Shown piece by piece: positions 22,861 to 34,044 of a stretch of 64,000 bases of DNA. Below the pieces are notes generated by a model. That model searched no databases. It was given only the letters and a program-made list of their open reading frames with translations, and was not told the origin of the DNA. This stretch comes from Neopestalotiopsis rosae (Eukaryota > Ascomycota > Sordariomycetes > Amphisphaeriales > Sporocadaceae): the NCBI GenBank assembly GCA_023078685.1, contig JALGAS010000002.1, positions 1,240,001 to 1,304,000 of the forward strand, given 5' to 3'. Position numbers and translations under genes: made by a program. Within the stretch, counting starts at the first letter, position 1, and every line of letters starts with the position of its first letter.

Positions 22861-25411
22861 GTATAACACGCGTTTTGGTGTACACGGCAATCTAGATATC
22901 ATGGTATAGAGGACAAATCATATATACCCCTTTCTTTTTCCAGATTCAATTCTGCCGAATGCAGAGAAAGCAGCGTCCAGCATCTCGGACACGACTCGTC
23001 ATTTAGGGCGACACACAGGACCGTCCTTCCCATTTCTTTGTGCCTTGAAAAATCGTCGCGTAGATGGCGACAATATCGCGTCGTCCATACATGAACCGCC
23101 ACTGGGAAGAAGAAAACGCCATTTCCAGCCGGGCGGGACAAGTGGTTGCTTTTATTTACATTAATCTTGCACTTTAGGCAGTCATTCTGTCTTGCCGTTA
23201 ATTTTTCACGGCACGCCTCGCTCTTCAGCTCTTGTGTCTCTGCCGTCATCATGTTCCTTGTTGGCAATAAAGGGAAAAAAGGGTGTGGATCATGGGGGAG
23301 CAAGGAAACACCCCTCCCCCTCTTCCCCGGCTGGGCGGGCTTGCGGACGAAATGCAGGAACAGAAGCTAGACGCCTCGCTACCTGGAAGACACCCAGCCA
23401 GCCAAACAAAAACCAGCTCAATGATGGTCAGGCTGTTCTTCACATGTGTCAGGTACCAAACCTACTTTATCTACCAGCCATCCATCTGTACCGAAATGTA
23501 CAGATGATCTTCAAAAACTCTGCTGATCAATAGGAATGGGCGAGAATTTGTGACGACGCAGCTGAGGCGTGTCACCATCTTACTTCCCTTTCTTGCTAAA
23601 AACGGCGCAGAGAGCTACATTCCTGGCATTGGGATTACTGTACTCTACTCGGCCGTATTTGTTTGTACGTACATGCAAGCAGCACGGCCATCACGGTCTG
23701 TTGATATTATGTCGTTGATCAAAGCATGGCGCGAGTCTTGACTTGTGGAGATCTGTGGATTTAAAGTCATCGTTATTGAACCGGCTCAGTTCCATATGCC
23801 GTAGCCCGTAACTAGATGACGGCTACCAGTAAATCACTCGTTTGATCAGAGGCACCAAAAAGAGACGGATTTGACGGATCGATAGATGGGCACGGCAAGC
23901 CGGAAAGGATTCAAGCCAAACGAGTCCGCGCTCCAAGTTTTGTTCACCATCATACTCAGCAACACGACACGGGGTGGCGTTGGTTGGATCGAGTGCTATT
24001 CGAGTGCTAAAGGGCCTGGGCAAAGCTTTTTCAGGGGTTCCCCCTGGGGTGATCATCGCCCTATTTGCCCACTATTGCTTGGCGGCATCCCTGCTGTTTC
24101 CTCTTTGGCTGCCCATGCTAACCCACTTGGCCCGTTTCCCCAATAACCCCCCGGCCTCGACAGACGTCAGCGCTGCAACGATATATTCTGGAAACGAAAT
24201 CGCCAAGTGTTCTTCGGTCTCTCGTCTCGGAGGACTTCACGTTGTCTTTAATTATTTGGAAATATGCTCAGCAATGCCTCAATCTAGTTCCGCGTCTGTC
24301 TTACCATGCATGAATTTCCCTACGGACGGAATGCGGAATACGTGCCGGATGTTTCTGGTCCACGCCACGGGGCCAAGGGACATCCAGACCTCGGGAGACT
24401 ACCAACTCAGCGGCAAGAAAAAAACTTTTTGTGGAAAGTAGGTTGCGTTTATGGGTGTGGGTGATGTGAGTGTGGTATTCACGGACACGAACGCTACACA
24501 GTACGGCTGATATAGCTGGCTGCTGCAGTGTGCTATGTAGGGCCGTTTGTGTACCTACATGCACTAAGTATGCAGATTCTATGCAACATCGTTGATTTCA
24601 ACCAATCGGCACGTCGAGTCGAGCGCTCGATAGTCCTAGATTCGTCTCTAGTCGCACACCTTTTTTGAACTGACTTGGAATCCAGCCAGCCCAAACCAGT
24701 CGACCAGTACCGCGTACAGGCACACAGACACAAAGGATTCCAGGTTCCTGCTTCCTGCCGACCCCAAAGATGGACAAGAGGGAGCGTGGGAGCGTGTGAG
24801 CGTGTCTGTTAAGTGCCTGTTGCGTGTTGTTTTCTGCATATCTTGTTTGAGCGAGTAAGTAGGTACGACCAATAACAGAGCAATAGAGTGAAATGCCAGT
24901 CAGAAAGCAGCAACAAGTGACCCAATCAATCACGTCAGGAATCTTTCGATCGTCCATCCTTGTTTTTGTGTTTCCAAATTCTTTGGCACTGTTGGCCGCA
25001 GATCTCTCCTTCCTTGCTGCATCCTTCATACCGGTAGTCCCTTCATAAACATAAACTGCCTGTTAATACTTCTTTTGTGATCTTGTTTCAAACACAACAT
25101 CACTTTTTCTCGGGTCGAGCCACACTCGTTCGTTTGCTCAGTCTCCTTTGCTTCATTCTTTCTTTATTCTCCTTCTTCATCCTAACCTTGTCTACCCAAA
25201 CCTAGTCACAGCGTAGTAGCCAGTAGTCCTGCTGCCGCTCGCTTTCTTCTCTTTCAACAACCATCATAATACTTTTTTCTCTCAATTGATTTCGTTTGCT
25301 TGCTGAGCATTCTTCTCCCATTGTATCATACAACATCGCTCTGGGTCTTCCTCCCTTCATTGGCTGGACTTTGAATTGTACAATCCGTAAAAACAAGCCA
25401 AATCAGTCACA
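22861..25411. other. Intergenic region and long 5' leader of the glucanase gene
   Basis: This 2.55 kb gap lies between two plus-strand genes. The last 400 bases are rich in C and T, typical of a strongly transcribed fungal promoter or leader. A GC-rich hairpin (CAGGGG TTC CCCCTG, 24032-24046) is followed by CTGGGG, which fits the CreA repressor consensus SYGGRG. Open frames here show no family motifs. Confidence 0.5.
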
Positions 25412-26928
25412 ATGTATACCACCTTTTCGCTTCTGACCCTGGCTGCCACCGTCTCGGCAGCCGTTCAGGGCTTCAACTACGGTTCTACCTTTACCAACTC
25501 AAATGCCAAGCAAGAGACAGACTTCGAGGATGAATTCAAGGCTGCACAAGGTCTAGTCGGTGCTTCTGGCTTCACCAGCGCTCGACTTTACACCATGGTG
25601 GTATGTATATAGTCCATATGTGAAGCACAACGGGAATTGATGGCATTCCCTGTTTCTTTGTCTTCACACAAGTATTCCGCATCGATCACTTTTACTAATC
25701 AATTGAGAAATAGCAAGCTGGCACTGCCAACGATCCTATTTCAGCCATCCAGGCCGCCATCAATACCAAGACGTCGCTGCTGCTAGGTCTTTGGGCTTCG
25801 GGTGGTGAGACTGCATTCCAAAGCGAGCTGACTGCCTTGACGCGTGCTATTGAGCAGTACGGAACTGCCTTTACCAGCATTGTCGATGGAATCTCTGTTG
25901 GAAGTGAGGATCTCTACCGCAACAGTCCCCAGGGCATTGCTGCCGGTTCGTATGTTGGTGCCGACCCAGACACCATTGTCAACTATATCAACCAGGTGCG
26001 CGACGCCATCAAGGACACGAGCCTGTCTGGTGCTCAGATTGGCCACGTTGATACATGGACCGCATGGGTGAACGGCTCCAATAGCGCAGTCTCGGACGCC
26101 GTGGACTGGGTTGGAGTTGACGCGTACCCATACTTCCAGGATACCATGGTCAACGATATTGGCCAGGGTGGCTCTCTTTTCGACTCGGCGTTCGGCCAGA
26201 CCAAGAGCGCTGTTGGTGGCAAGCCTGTCTGGGTCACCGAGACTGGATGGCCTGTTAGTGGCAAAACCGCCGGTCAAGCAGAGCCTTCCCTTGAAAACGC
26301 CAAGGCCTACTGGGACGACGTTGGCTGCCAGAAGCTCTTTGGCAAAGTCAACACCTGGTGGTACACTCTTCAAGATGCCGCGCCCGACACGCCCAACCCG
26401 TCCTTTGGTGTTGTCGGCAATACATTGGGCACCACGCCTCTGTATGACTTGAGCTGCGACAACATTACCTCGCCTTCGTCATCCTCGTCTTCAGAGGTTT
26501 CGTCCAAGACGGCTTCCGGAAGCGCTGTCTCGTCCGCCACTGGCTCGTCTGATTCTCAGCCGACCGACTCTGCCGGAGGAGATACTTCGGGATCTCCCGG
26601 CGCCGGTGGAATCCAGAGCTCTCAGATCTCTATTGAGGCTTCGGCTACTGGAACCGACTCCGGCTCTTCTCCCTCTGCCACATCGTCTTCTGGATCTAGC
26701 AGTGGATCTGGATCTTCTGGATCCTCTGGTTCGTCTGGTTCCAGCTCCGGCTCCGGCTCCGGCTCTGGTTCAGGATCTGGTTCAGGATCTGGGGTCGGTG
26801 GTAATGGCACCACACCCAGCTCTGGCAGCTCGTCCACAAGTACTAGTGTTCCCATTAGTTCCGGGTCTAGCTTTGAGTCGTTTGGTGCCGCCTTTTTCGC
26901 CATCTTGATGGCCATCATGGCGCTATGA
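25412..26928 (+). CDS. eglC: GPI-anchored endo-1,3-beta-glucanase, GH17 (EglC type)
   Basis: This cell-wall enzyme cleaves or remodels beta-1,3-glucan at the plasma membrane or wall. Exons 25412-25600 and 25714-26928 (113 bp intron, GTATGT donor, TACTAAT-like branch) encode 467 residues. A signal peptide covers about residues 1-16 ([16 protein letters not shown]). The GH17 domain runs to about residue 300 with the proton donor Glu128 in [10 protein letters not shown] and the nucleophile Glu239 in VTETGWP. A long Ser/Gly linker follows, and the C-terminal hydrophobic tail ([15 protein letters not shown]) is a GPI-attachment signal. The linker is encoded by short GGNTCN repeats at about 26700-26800 and should vary in length between strains. 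AATAAA is at 27070. Confidence 0.96.
26690..26795 (+). repeat. Ser-Gly codon repeat in the glucanase linker
   Basis: Degenerate tandem TCN-GGN units encode an almost pure Ser/Gly tract. This is a coding microsatellite-like region, likely to be length-polymorphic. Confidence 0.8.
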
Positions 26929-27251
26929 ATGAGATGAATAGTGGAATACGTGCAACATCTCTTCTACAAGATCGATGGGTCCGATTGAGATGTAAAGCGC
27001 GGATTGGCGTTTACAGGACTGGGAATTGGGGAAAAAGAAAATTGACATTCTCATGTACATAAGTCTTTGAATAAACAATAGAACTTTGTATTGATCCAAG
27101 CACGCTATGCTAGTCGTGTGACATGCTCGATTCAGAAGTCGCCATTCTCAAAACCTACTTACGCGGATTGTCCCTGTACTCCTTAAATGCATTCATAGCA
27201 GGCTGCCTTGCGGCAAGTGGAATCTCTAACCTTCAAGGAGGCGGGGTATCA
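26929..27251. other. Short gap between convergent eglC and tsc1
   Basis: This holds the 3' ends of both genes, with AATAAA at 27070-27075 for eglC. The two transcripts probably end close together or overlap. Confidence 0.6.
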
Positions 27252-30200
27252 TTACACAAAGCCTCGTATCCCTCTGATGCCACTGGTCTTCTTCTTGTCC
27301 TTTTCCTTCTTTTCCTTCTTGAGGAGGTTCTGGTTTTGTAGACCACCTGTGTAGCAAAAAAAAAAGAAATTACATGATTAGAGGGAGCTTCTCGATCTGG
27401 TGAGTTGCTGTGTTGGCTTACCTCTACCGTGATAAATGGGCATTGGAATGGGTGCCTTTCCTCCTCCCGAAGTTGCAGGCCCCGTGGTTGATCCCGGTGC
27501 TGATCCCGAGGTTTCGGTGCCGGCGGATGGTGTGGACGGTCGCAGTGATGTCAGCGACGACGCGGCGAGGGCTTCTGCGTGGCCGACTAGTGGCGGAGTC
27601 TGGTTATACGCCGTCCTGGTGGCATCAAAGCTTTCCGGGTCGGAGAAGCCCCTAAGCTGCCGGTTGCGGATGCTGAAGAAGCTGCTCGGGCTGCTGGTTC
27701 CATTCTCACCCGGCGTATCGGAATCTGGAGAGCGCGGTCGGGATGGATTGGACAGAGATCGCATGGGTGTCTGTGATTGCAAATCCAGTATGGCAGCATT
27801 GAGCGCCGTGTTCCTCTTTGTCAGCTCCGCTACTCGCTTATTCAACTCAGCCTGTTGGTTTCTGCTTGCAGCCAAGACACCCTCAATGTGACTCTTCATA
27901 TTCTCGGCGCGGCGTTCGGCGCCATTCTGCAGAACTTCTTGAAATTTGGCGTTGAGCACCGCAATCTGGGACTTGTAGAGGTCTCGTGTCTGCTGAAACT
28001 CGACGTCTTGTGCGTCTAGCTTCTTTTGTAGAATCTCAGCCCGTCCGTCTGCCGCAGCGGCGCGCGTCATGGCGGCTTGACGCTGGGCCTCTTGAGACTG
28101 AAGGTTGCGCTCGGACTCTGCCAATCGCTTTACTTCCCTCTTCAGTCGTTCCATTTCTTCGGTGCTGGCATCGATGTATTCAATCTGCTGCTTCAAGTTG
28201 TTCTCCTTTACCTCGACATCGCACATGAGCTTGACTAGGGCGTTGGTTTCGGCCTTTGCCTTAGCCAGGTCCTCTCTAAGGGTCTCGCCCTCAGCAAGCC
28301 ATTTCTTCTGCTCTTCGCGAATGTTTCGGAGCTTGGTAGAAAGGTCCGCCTCCCACTTCTTTGCAAGATTGCGACTCTTTTCGGAATCTTTCTTGACTTG
28401 TGTCTCAACCTTCTTGGCTTCCTCTAGACGCTTTTTCAAATGTCTGTTTGCCATGATGAGATTTTGAGTTTCGGCTTCAGAAGCTGCCTCTCGGACTTGC
28501 TTCCGTCGTAGTTCACCCATGTGCGTGAGGTGTTGCTGTTTCATAAATCTTTCAAATGTCAAGTCATTGTGCAAGAGTAAGATTTGGCGGTAGAGATGGT
28601 TGATTTGAGCATCTTTGTCTTCGAGTGTAGACGAAGCCGCCAAATTTGATCCAGCTGGAATTGGCTTGGCTGCTGAAGGTAAACCATCTGGTACAGAATC
28701 CTGGTGGCTCAGGGCTAGAGACGGCACGCTGTCATTTCCCAGTGACTGATTCAGGCTGGACTTGATCGCTTTATTAGAGTTGAGCATGTCCTGCAGATTT
28801 GTGCTTGAGCCGACGGGAGGCAGAGTAGGACTATCGTTTGCTTTGCCCGATGGCCTAGTGCTAGACGAGTCTCTAATTGACTGTCGACTGCTCTGCGAAG
28901 AGTGCTGGAAAATGGTAGATTGGACTCTGCTACTGCTTGGAGATCCAACAGGTATGGTCTGAGCACTGCGCCAACTTTCACCCTGAGGTGACTGGAAGGG
29001 CAGACTTGACATTGGATTGGAGCGACTTAGCAAAGCAGCCTCAGCAGCACCCATGTCAGCGTCGTCTCTGATGGGCGACATGTGATGCTCGACACCATTG
29101 ATTTGAGGAACCACCAGGTTGGGAGCCGACTCGAAAGGTTGCCGCAGAGCCATGCAGTCGGCCACCACCTCTGCAGGTTCACTCTTGATCCATCTACCAA
29201 AGTCGGTCTTTTCAGAGTCGATGGTGAGCGTATAGAAATTTTCGTGGAGTACATGACATCGTCGAAACTGCTCCGAAGCATGTCGAATCTCGGTGGGTTG
29301 AACCTCAATCTCATCCGAGTTGGAGACCTCGGCATGGCGCAAATAACGCTGTGGTTTCCGTATGTAATCCATAAAATTGATAGGATAGAGACCGTAGAGG
29401 ATTGTGAAGTAGTTCAATAGTTGTGGGATGGCAGTCTCGTCAAACCCTGGGCTATATGTTGCCTTCTCCCACGATGCGTCACCGGGCGACAGTCGTCTGT
29501 CCATGGTCAGGTCGAGGCCGAATTCGGTCGCAGAGATTTCGCGTTCCCAGAACAAGAGCCGCGCATATATATTAAACAGCGTAGGCAAATGTGGCACAAG
29601 AGAACTTGGCAGGTGAGGCAGGACCATACTTAAGACGGTCAATGCAAGCGAAATCATTGTGGTCGATGTGTCGATCTGGAGACAACTCATCAGGTTGCCG
29701 AAAAGTGGTGTCTGGAGGATCAAGTAGAGATGAGGAGGTCGGTTCCGGATAAAGTCTGACAGAAGATGCAACGTCCTTGCACGGTATTCTTTCTTGGCCA
29801 TGTATTTGCCGACTATCGTCATGAAGTCTCTCGGGCGCTTCTTGCCATAGAGGATCAGGGTTTCCCGGACCTGCTTTTCACGAAAGTTTCCCAGTGCGTC
29901 TTCAGCACGGCCAGCAACCTCGCAACCTTCTAGCCAGAGTTCGAGCATTTTCTCGGCAAGAGGTACAGCAACGCCACCACCTGGATTACCGGTATCGTCG
30001 CCCCAGTCGGCCGTGAGAATATCCAGAACGGTCGCTTGCCCCTCCTCGGCCAAGTCTTTCTCTTGGCTCATGTGCTCCAGACATGGCTGCAACAGTTCCC
30101 ACCATTTGACTGTTCTTTCGGGATGGGCAAGCAACGGCCTCAGACGGCGGATGATGTTGAGAAAGGGACCGTAGCGAGAAGGATGTCCGAGTACGTCGTT

Positions 30201-30451
30201 TTCGTAGACGGAGATCAACTCCTCGTGAATTTTTTGCGCCACATTTTCTTCGTCCGACTCGTGCTTCTGCACATAACCTTCGATAACCTCGATCAGTTCC
30301 TGGGGCAGAGGCAGGGTCGCATTCGGCAGAAAAGTATTCAAAGCTTTTGTGAGTTCCTTGAAGGACCTAGAGAGAGTCGCGATGATGTCAGTTGATGATG
30401 AGGGCAACGGGAAAATGATCAGAGGGATTTTACTTACGGTGCCGACGCCAT
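27252..30451 (-). CDS. tsc1: Hamartin (TSC1) homologue, TORC1 brake
   Basis: TSC1 stabilises the Rheb GAP TSC2 and so restrains TORC1. Exons 30451-30438, 30366-27422 and 27346-27252 give 1017 residues. The 14-nt first exon encodes MASAP and joins SFKELTKALNTFLP. Residues 1-420 form the helical hamartin N-terminal domain, residues about 430-600 are Ser-rich and disordered, and residues 630-900 are a long coiled coil (LYRQILLLHNDLTFERFMKQ onward), the usual hamartin layout. The last intron (75 bp, GTAAGC donor, T-rich tract, CACAG acceptor) leads to a lysine-rich end (LLKKEKKEKDKKK ... GFRV-like GIRGFV). If it is retained, the frame stops at 27378 after KPTQQLTRSRSSL. Confidence 0.93.
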
Positions 30452-31836
30452 GCTTGCTACATTGGGACCGCAGGCCCAGCCTCTCTCTGTGCAAGGTTCG
30501 TGTCTGAAGCAAAATTGTGCAGTGCCAGCGGCTCGAATATTACACAAAGTTTTGGTGTCGCAGAGGCTCAACAGGCTCTGGCTCCCATCGCATGGATGTT
30601 CTACCTACCGACCGTACCGTTGACTAACGAGGGTCTCGATTTGTGGCCCGGGCGTTGAAACCGCAGGCATTGGTGAATTCGATAAGAAGCAAAAGTGGGG
30701 TCGGGTCTAGCGGATAATGGCGGGTCCAAGCTGCCCTGTTGCCCTTGCTAGGCCCCAGCTGCAGTCTGATGTTGCAAGGTGCAACGGCAGATGCCTTCCA
30801 TCAGCGCACAGTCATACGACCTGTGCCTGGCAAAGTCGTACGGAAAAAGTCGGTTGAGCAGAACCCTGAAATGTCTCCAGTATAGCGGGCCAATGGTCCG
30901 TTGCTCATACCAGCACCCAATGTTTGAATCTCGCGATGCAAAGTCGAATCTCTGGGACGAAACAACGGAATCTGGTGAGGGGGAAAGCCGTAATACTGTG
31001 CTCATGTGCTCTTTTACTGCGAACGCCGTCACTGTATGCACTCCAAATCGTACAGTAAGGCCAAAAAGAGACCCACATGGTGAAGATCACCCCGCATTCT
31101 CAAAGTACCCAGGGAGCGATCCCCGGATTTCAGAGGTGGGGCGCACGGCTAGGCGCAGCACAACAGGCCCCCATAGCAGGTAGCTTCCCTACCTACCTTG
31201 CCTGCATAGGGACCTTGATAGCTGCTCAAGTGCCTGGTGGCCCTGAGTCGTATGAGCAGAATACTCGTTCTATTCGCCCCGTTTTTCGAGCAGTGGGGCA
31301 TGGATCGGGGGAGTACAGGTCTTGTAACTCTCCATGCTGCGACATGACGGAAGGGACATCGCAAGATCAACGGGCGACTGCCAGCATTTGGCAGCACGCG
31401 TGACCTTTTGGAACTCTGAGGGCCCTAACCACAACACTGAGGAGAGTTCGACAGTCCAATGAGGAGACCCTGATGCAAGCTGGGAGCTGATCACTCAATT
31501 GACCCCTCCTTCTGCTGCCCTTCTTAACCTCGACGACAGCTTGCTTGTTTCGTAAATCTCTTCTTCTCTTTTCTTCCTTTCTTCATCCAAAGGAAACCAC
31601 ACAAGACGATACCCCATCCATCTCCAAACTTCAAACATTTCTCACTGTCTCTGACAATCTCCTCATTATCAGTGTAAAACACCCAAAGGCATTGCCCTTG
31701 ACATACACGAGATACATCAACCAGATCGTATTTCCATCCTGTCTTGACCACCATTATAATACTCCATCTCTCTGTTGATCTACGATTCTTGCTGTTTGTA
31801 CTACCATAACCAACCCCCTCTCTCCAATTCGCAAAG
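30452..31836. other. Divergent promoter region of tsc1 and the DJ-1-like gene
   Basis: This region is 1.4 kb. The 300 bases before the DJ-1-like start are strongly C/T-rich, consistent with a transcribed leader. No gene is supported. Confidence 0.5.
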
Positions 31837-32865
31837 ATGTCAACCGCCAAGAATTCTGCAGTGTCTGAGGACCCGGTCGATGTCCTCATTGTCCTGCATA
31901 ACAAGTTCGACCTTCTTGACTTCGCTGCCGTTGTCAAGGTTCTGACTTCCGCTCTTCATGACAAGAATGACTCTGGTAAGTGATTGATATGCTTCTACAC
32001 ATAATCCGTGAATTTCATACGAGATTGGCAGAACACTAATAGCTCTTCCTTCAATCTAGCTACCAAGGCCTTTGAAATCACTACTGTTGGTGCCGAAGCC
32101 AAGGTTCTCTCTTCCCAGGGCGTCCTTGTTGGTCCCAATCTCTCCTTCAAGGACGCTTACGACCAACTCGACACCTACGATGTCCTTGTCATCCTTGGCG
32201 GCGATTATGACACCGTTCTCAAGAACAAGGCTGAACCCCTGCCGATCATCAAGGCCTACAGTGACCTTCAGATGAAAGATAACCTCCGAGAGCGTACTCT
32301 CTTGTCTGTCTGCTCTGGATCCATCTTCCTTGCTGAGCAGGGTATCCTGTCAGGCCTCGCAGCCACGACCCACCCAGACTACATGACCGCCTTTGAGAAT
32401 ACTTGCAGCCACTCATCCGTTCGCGATGGTACGGACAGATGCGATGTCGATGAGATTGCCCGCTATGTGGTGAACAATCTTCGCTTCGACCTTGGTGACG
32501 AAGATGAGAACCCCTACATCCGCCGCAAGTCAAATGCAGGCCAGCAACAAAGTAGTGCCCCTGGCGCCCGGTATGTCCTCTCCTATTACAGTACCAATTA
32601 GGTGTACCGATAGCTGATAAATATTGCTTGCAGAAAGGGAAGCATTTCATTCAAGGGCATGTCTCGCCGCGAGTCGGTGGCTCGTCGCGCAGCCATGAGA
32701 CTTGGTGGCCTGCGTGTTATTACAAGTGGGGGTTCGACTGCTGGCATTGATGCAACTTTGTATCTTGTCAGCATTCTTGTAGATGAAGATGCCGCCAATG
32801 AGGTGGCTCGCTCTTTGCAGCACAACTGGGTCAAGGGTACCGTCGTTGATGGTCTCGACGTTTAG
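31837..32865 (+). CDS. DJ-1/PfpI-family protein with an internal phospho-motif insertion
   Basis: Exons 31837-31975, 32060-32570 and 32634-32865 encode 293 residues. The class I amidotransferase-like fold is clear: DPVDVLIVLHNKFDLLDFAA, YDVLVILGGDYD, the nucleophile elbow SVCSGSIFLAEQGIL with Cys131, then ATTHPDYM, and the closing VITSGGSTAGIDATLYLV. Family members include isonitrile hydratases, glyoxalases and stress chaperones; the substrate cannot be told from sequence. Most relatives are 200-240 residues. Here about 45 extra residues (about 195-240) carry RRKS, RKGS and SRRES, all resembling PKA sites. The second intron falls inside this insertion. Confidence 0.88.
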
Positions 32866-33381
32866 ACGGATAGAGAAAAGCAATCGGATTGAGCGTAAGA
32901 CTAAGAGATATAAGTATATCTCGCGCCATCCAGGCATTAGAAATGCCGACCGAAATAGGTCATGATAGCTCCCAGCTCGCACAATGAAAGTAAAATAATG
33001 TAAAACAAACATCAAGTGCACATTTATTACATGTTTGCGATTGCCGTGATGCCTGATGCAAATGACCAAATATGTAAATAGTCATATTCCGACTTCACAT
33101 ATGTCGTCACTGAAGCTCTACTTTTGAGAAAGAGCTGCTATCCATATCCGTACCTAAATAGGCACTGGCGGCCAATGCCGAGCGAACCATTCAGTGGGCC
33201 CATAAATGGGTGGAGCCCGAGTCATGTCAATTGAATGTGGACCCCCTTGCCGGATTTTCAGCCGCCGCGACTCCGAAAGTTGCTGTAGGCCGTAACGGAA
33301 TTGGCAAGATTCGAGCCTCAAGCCGGGAGGAAAATCAGTTGGGTGAATTGAGCGACAGCCACTGCTCCGATTTCAGACAAA
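32866..33381. other. Gap of 516 bases, no gene seen
   Basis: It lies between two plus-strand genes and should hold the 3' end of the DJ-1-like gene and the promoter of the ribosomal protein gene. I found no further structure. Confidence 0.6.
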
Positions 33382-34044
33382 ATGGCTTCAGCAGCATCAG
33401 GAGCATCTAAGGCGTTCCGCATTGGAACGAAGCAGGTTTTCCTGTGAGTACGCCGCTTGCGCAGCTGCATCTTCTTCATGCAATAACGGCTGGACCAAAA
33501 ACTGACACAACTTGCTCTCTGCTCTATCAGGCCCGATCATGTCGTAACACTCTGCCGGCCGCAACGGCCTCAACCTCCGCAGTTTGCGACTTTTCACGTT
33601 CCCTTGACATTTAACAAGCTCGACATTCGAGACTACCTCCTGCACGCCTACAACGTCAAGACCCTGGGCGTGCGGTCACACCTGGCCCAGCGCCCGCCGC
33701 GACTATCGCCTTTCACGGGTCGCATCGGCCGGCCGCCGCCCATCAAGTACATGACGGTGGAGCTGGAGAAGCCTTTCGTGTTCCCCGCCGAGCCCGCCGA
33801 GGAGGACCACAAGAAGTGGCACACGGAGGAGATGCAGAAGCGCGTCGACATGGAGGCCGAGTACGCCGAGCGCGCCCGCCTGTACCGCGACAAGGGCACC
33901 CTCGTCTCGCCCACCATGCGCCGCCGCACCGAGGACCGCACCATGCTGGCCCAGCAGGCCCAGGACCTGCTCGAGGGCAAGGTCAAGTGGACTAACGAGA
34001 GGACGCTCGACCCGAGGTGGCAAAATGGTCAGAATTTATCGTGA
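33382..34044 (+). CDS. mrp20: Mitochondrial ribosomal protein uL23m (Mrp20/YmL41)
   Basis: This is a large-subunit mitoribosome protein near the peptide exit tunnel. Exons 33382-33443 and 33531-34044 (87 bp intron, GTGAGT donor, ATCAG acceptor) encode 191 residues. The L23 core is visible as PDHVVTLCRPQRP, PLTFNKLDIRDYLLHAYNVK and GRIGRPPPIKYMTVELEKPF. An acidic and basic C-terminal extension typical of the mitochondrial form follows. The second exon is far richer in G and C at third positions than its neighbours. Confidence 0.93.

Noticed and set aside
23974..24441. 155-residue plus-strand ORF with a hydrophobic stretch
   Set aside because: It starts at a non-ATG codon, lies in the glucanase promoter region and has no family resemblance.
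27378..30512. tsc1 as one uninterrupted 1044-residue ORF
   Set aside because: The first 44 residues and last 13 read intron sequence. Clear splice sites give the better start MASAPSFKELTKAL and a family-like lysine-rich end.
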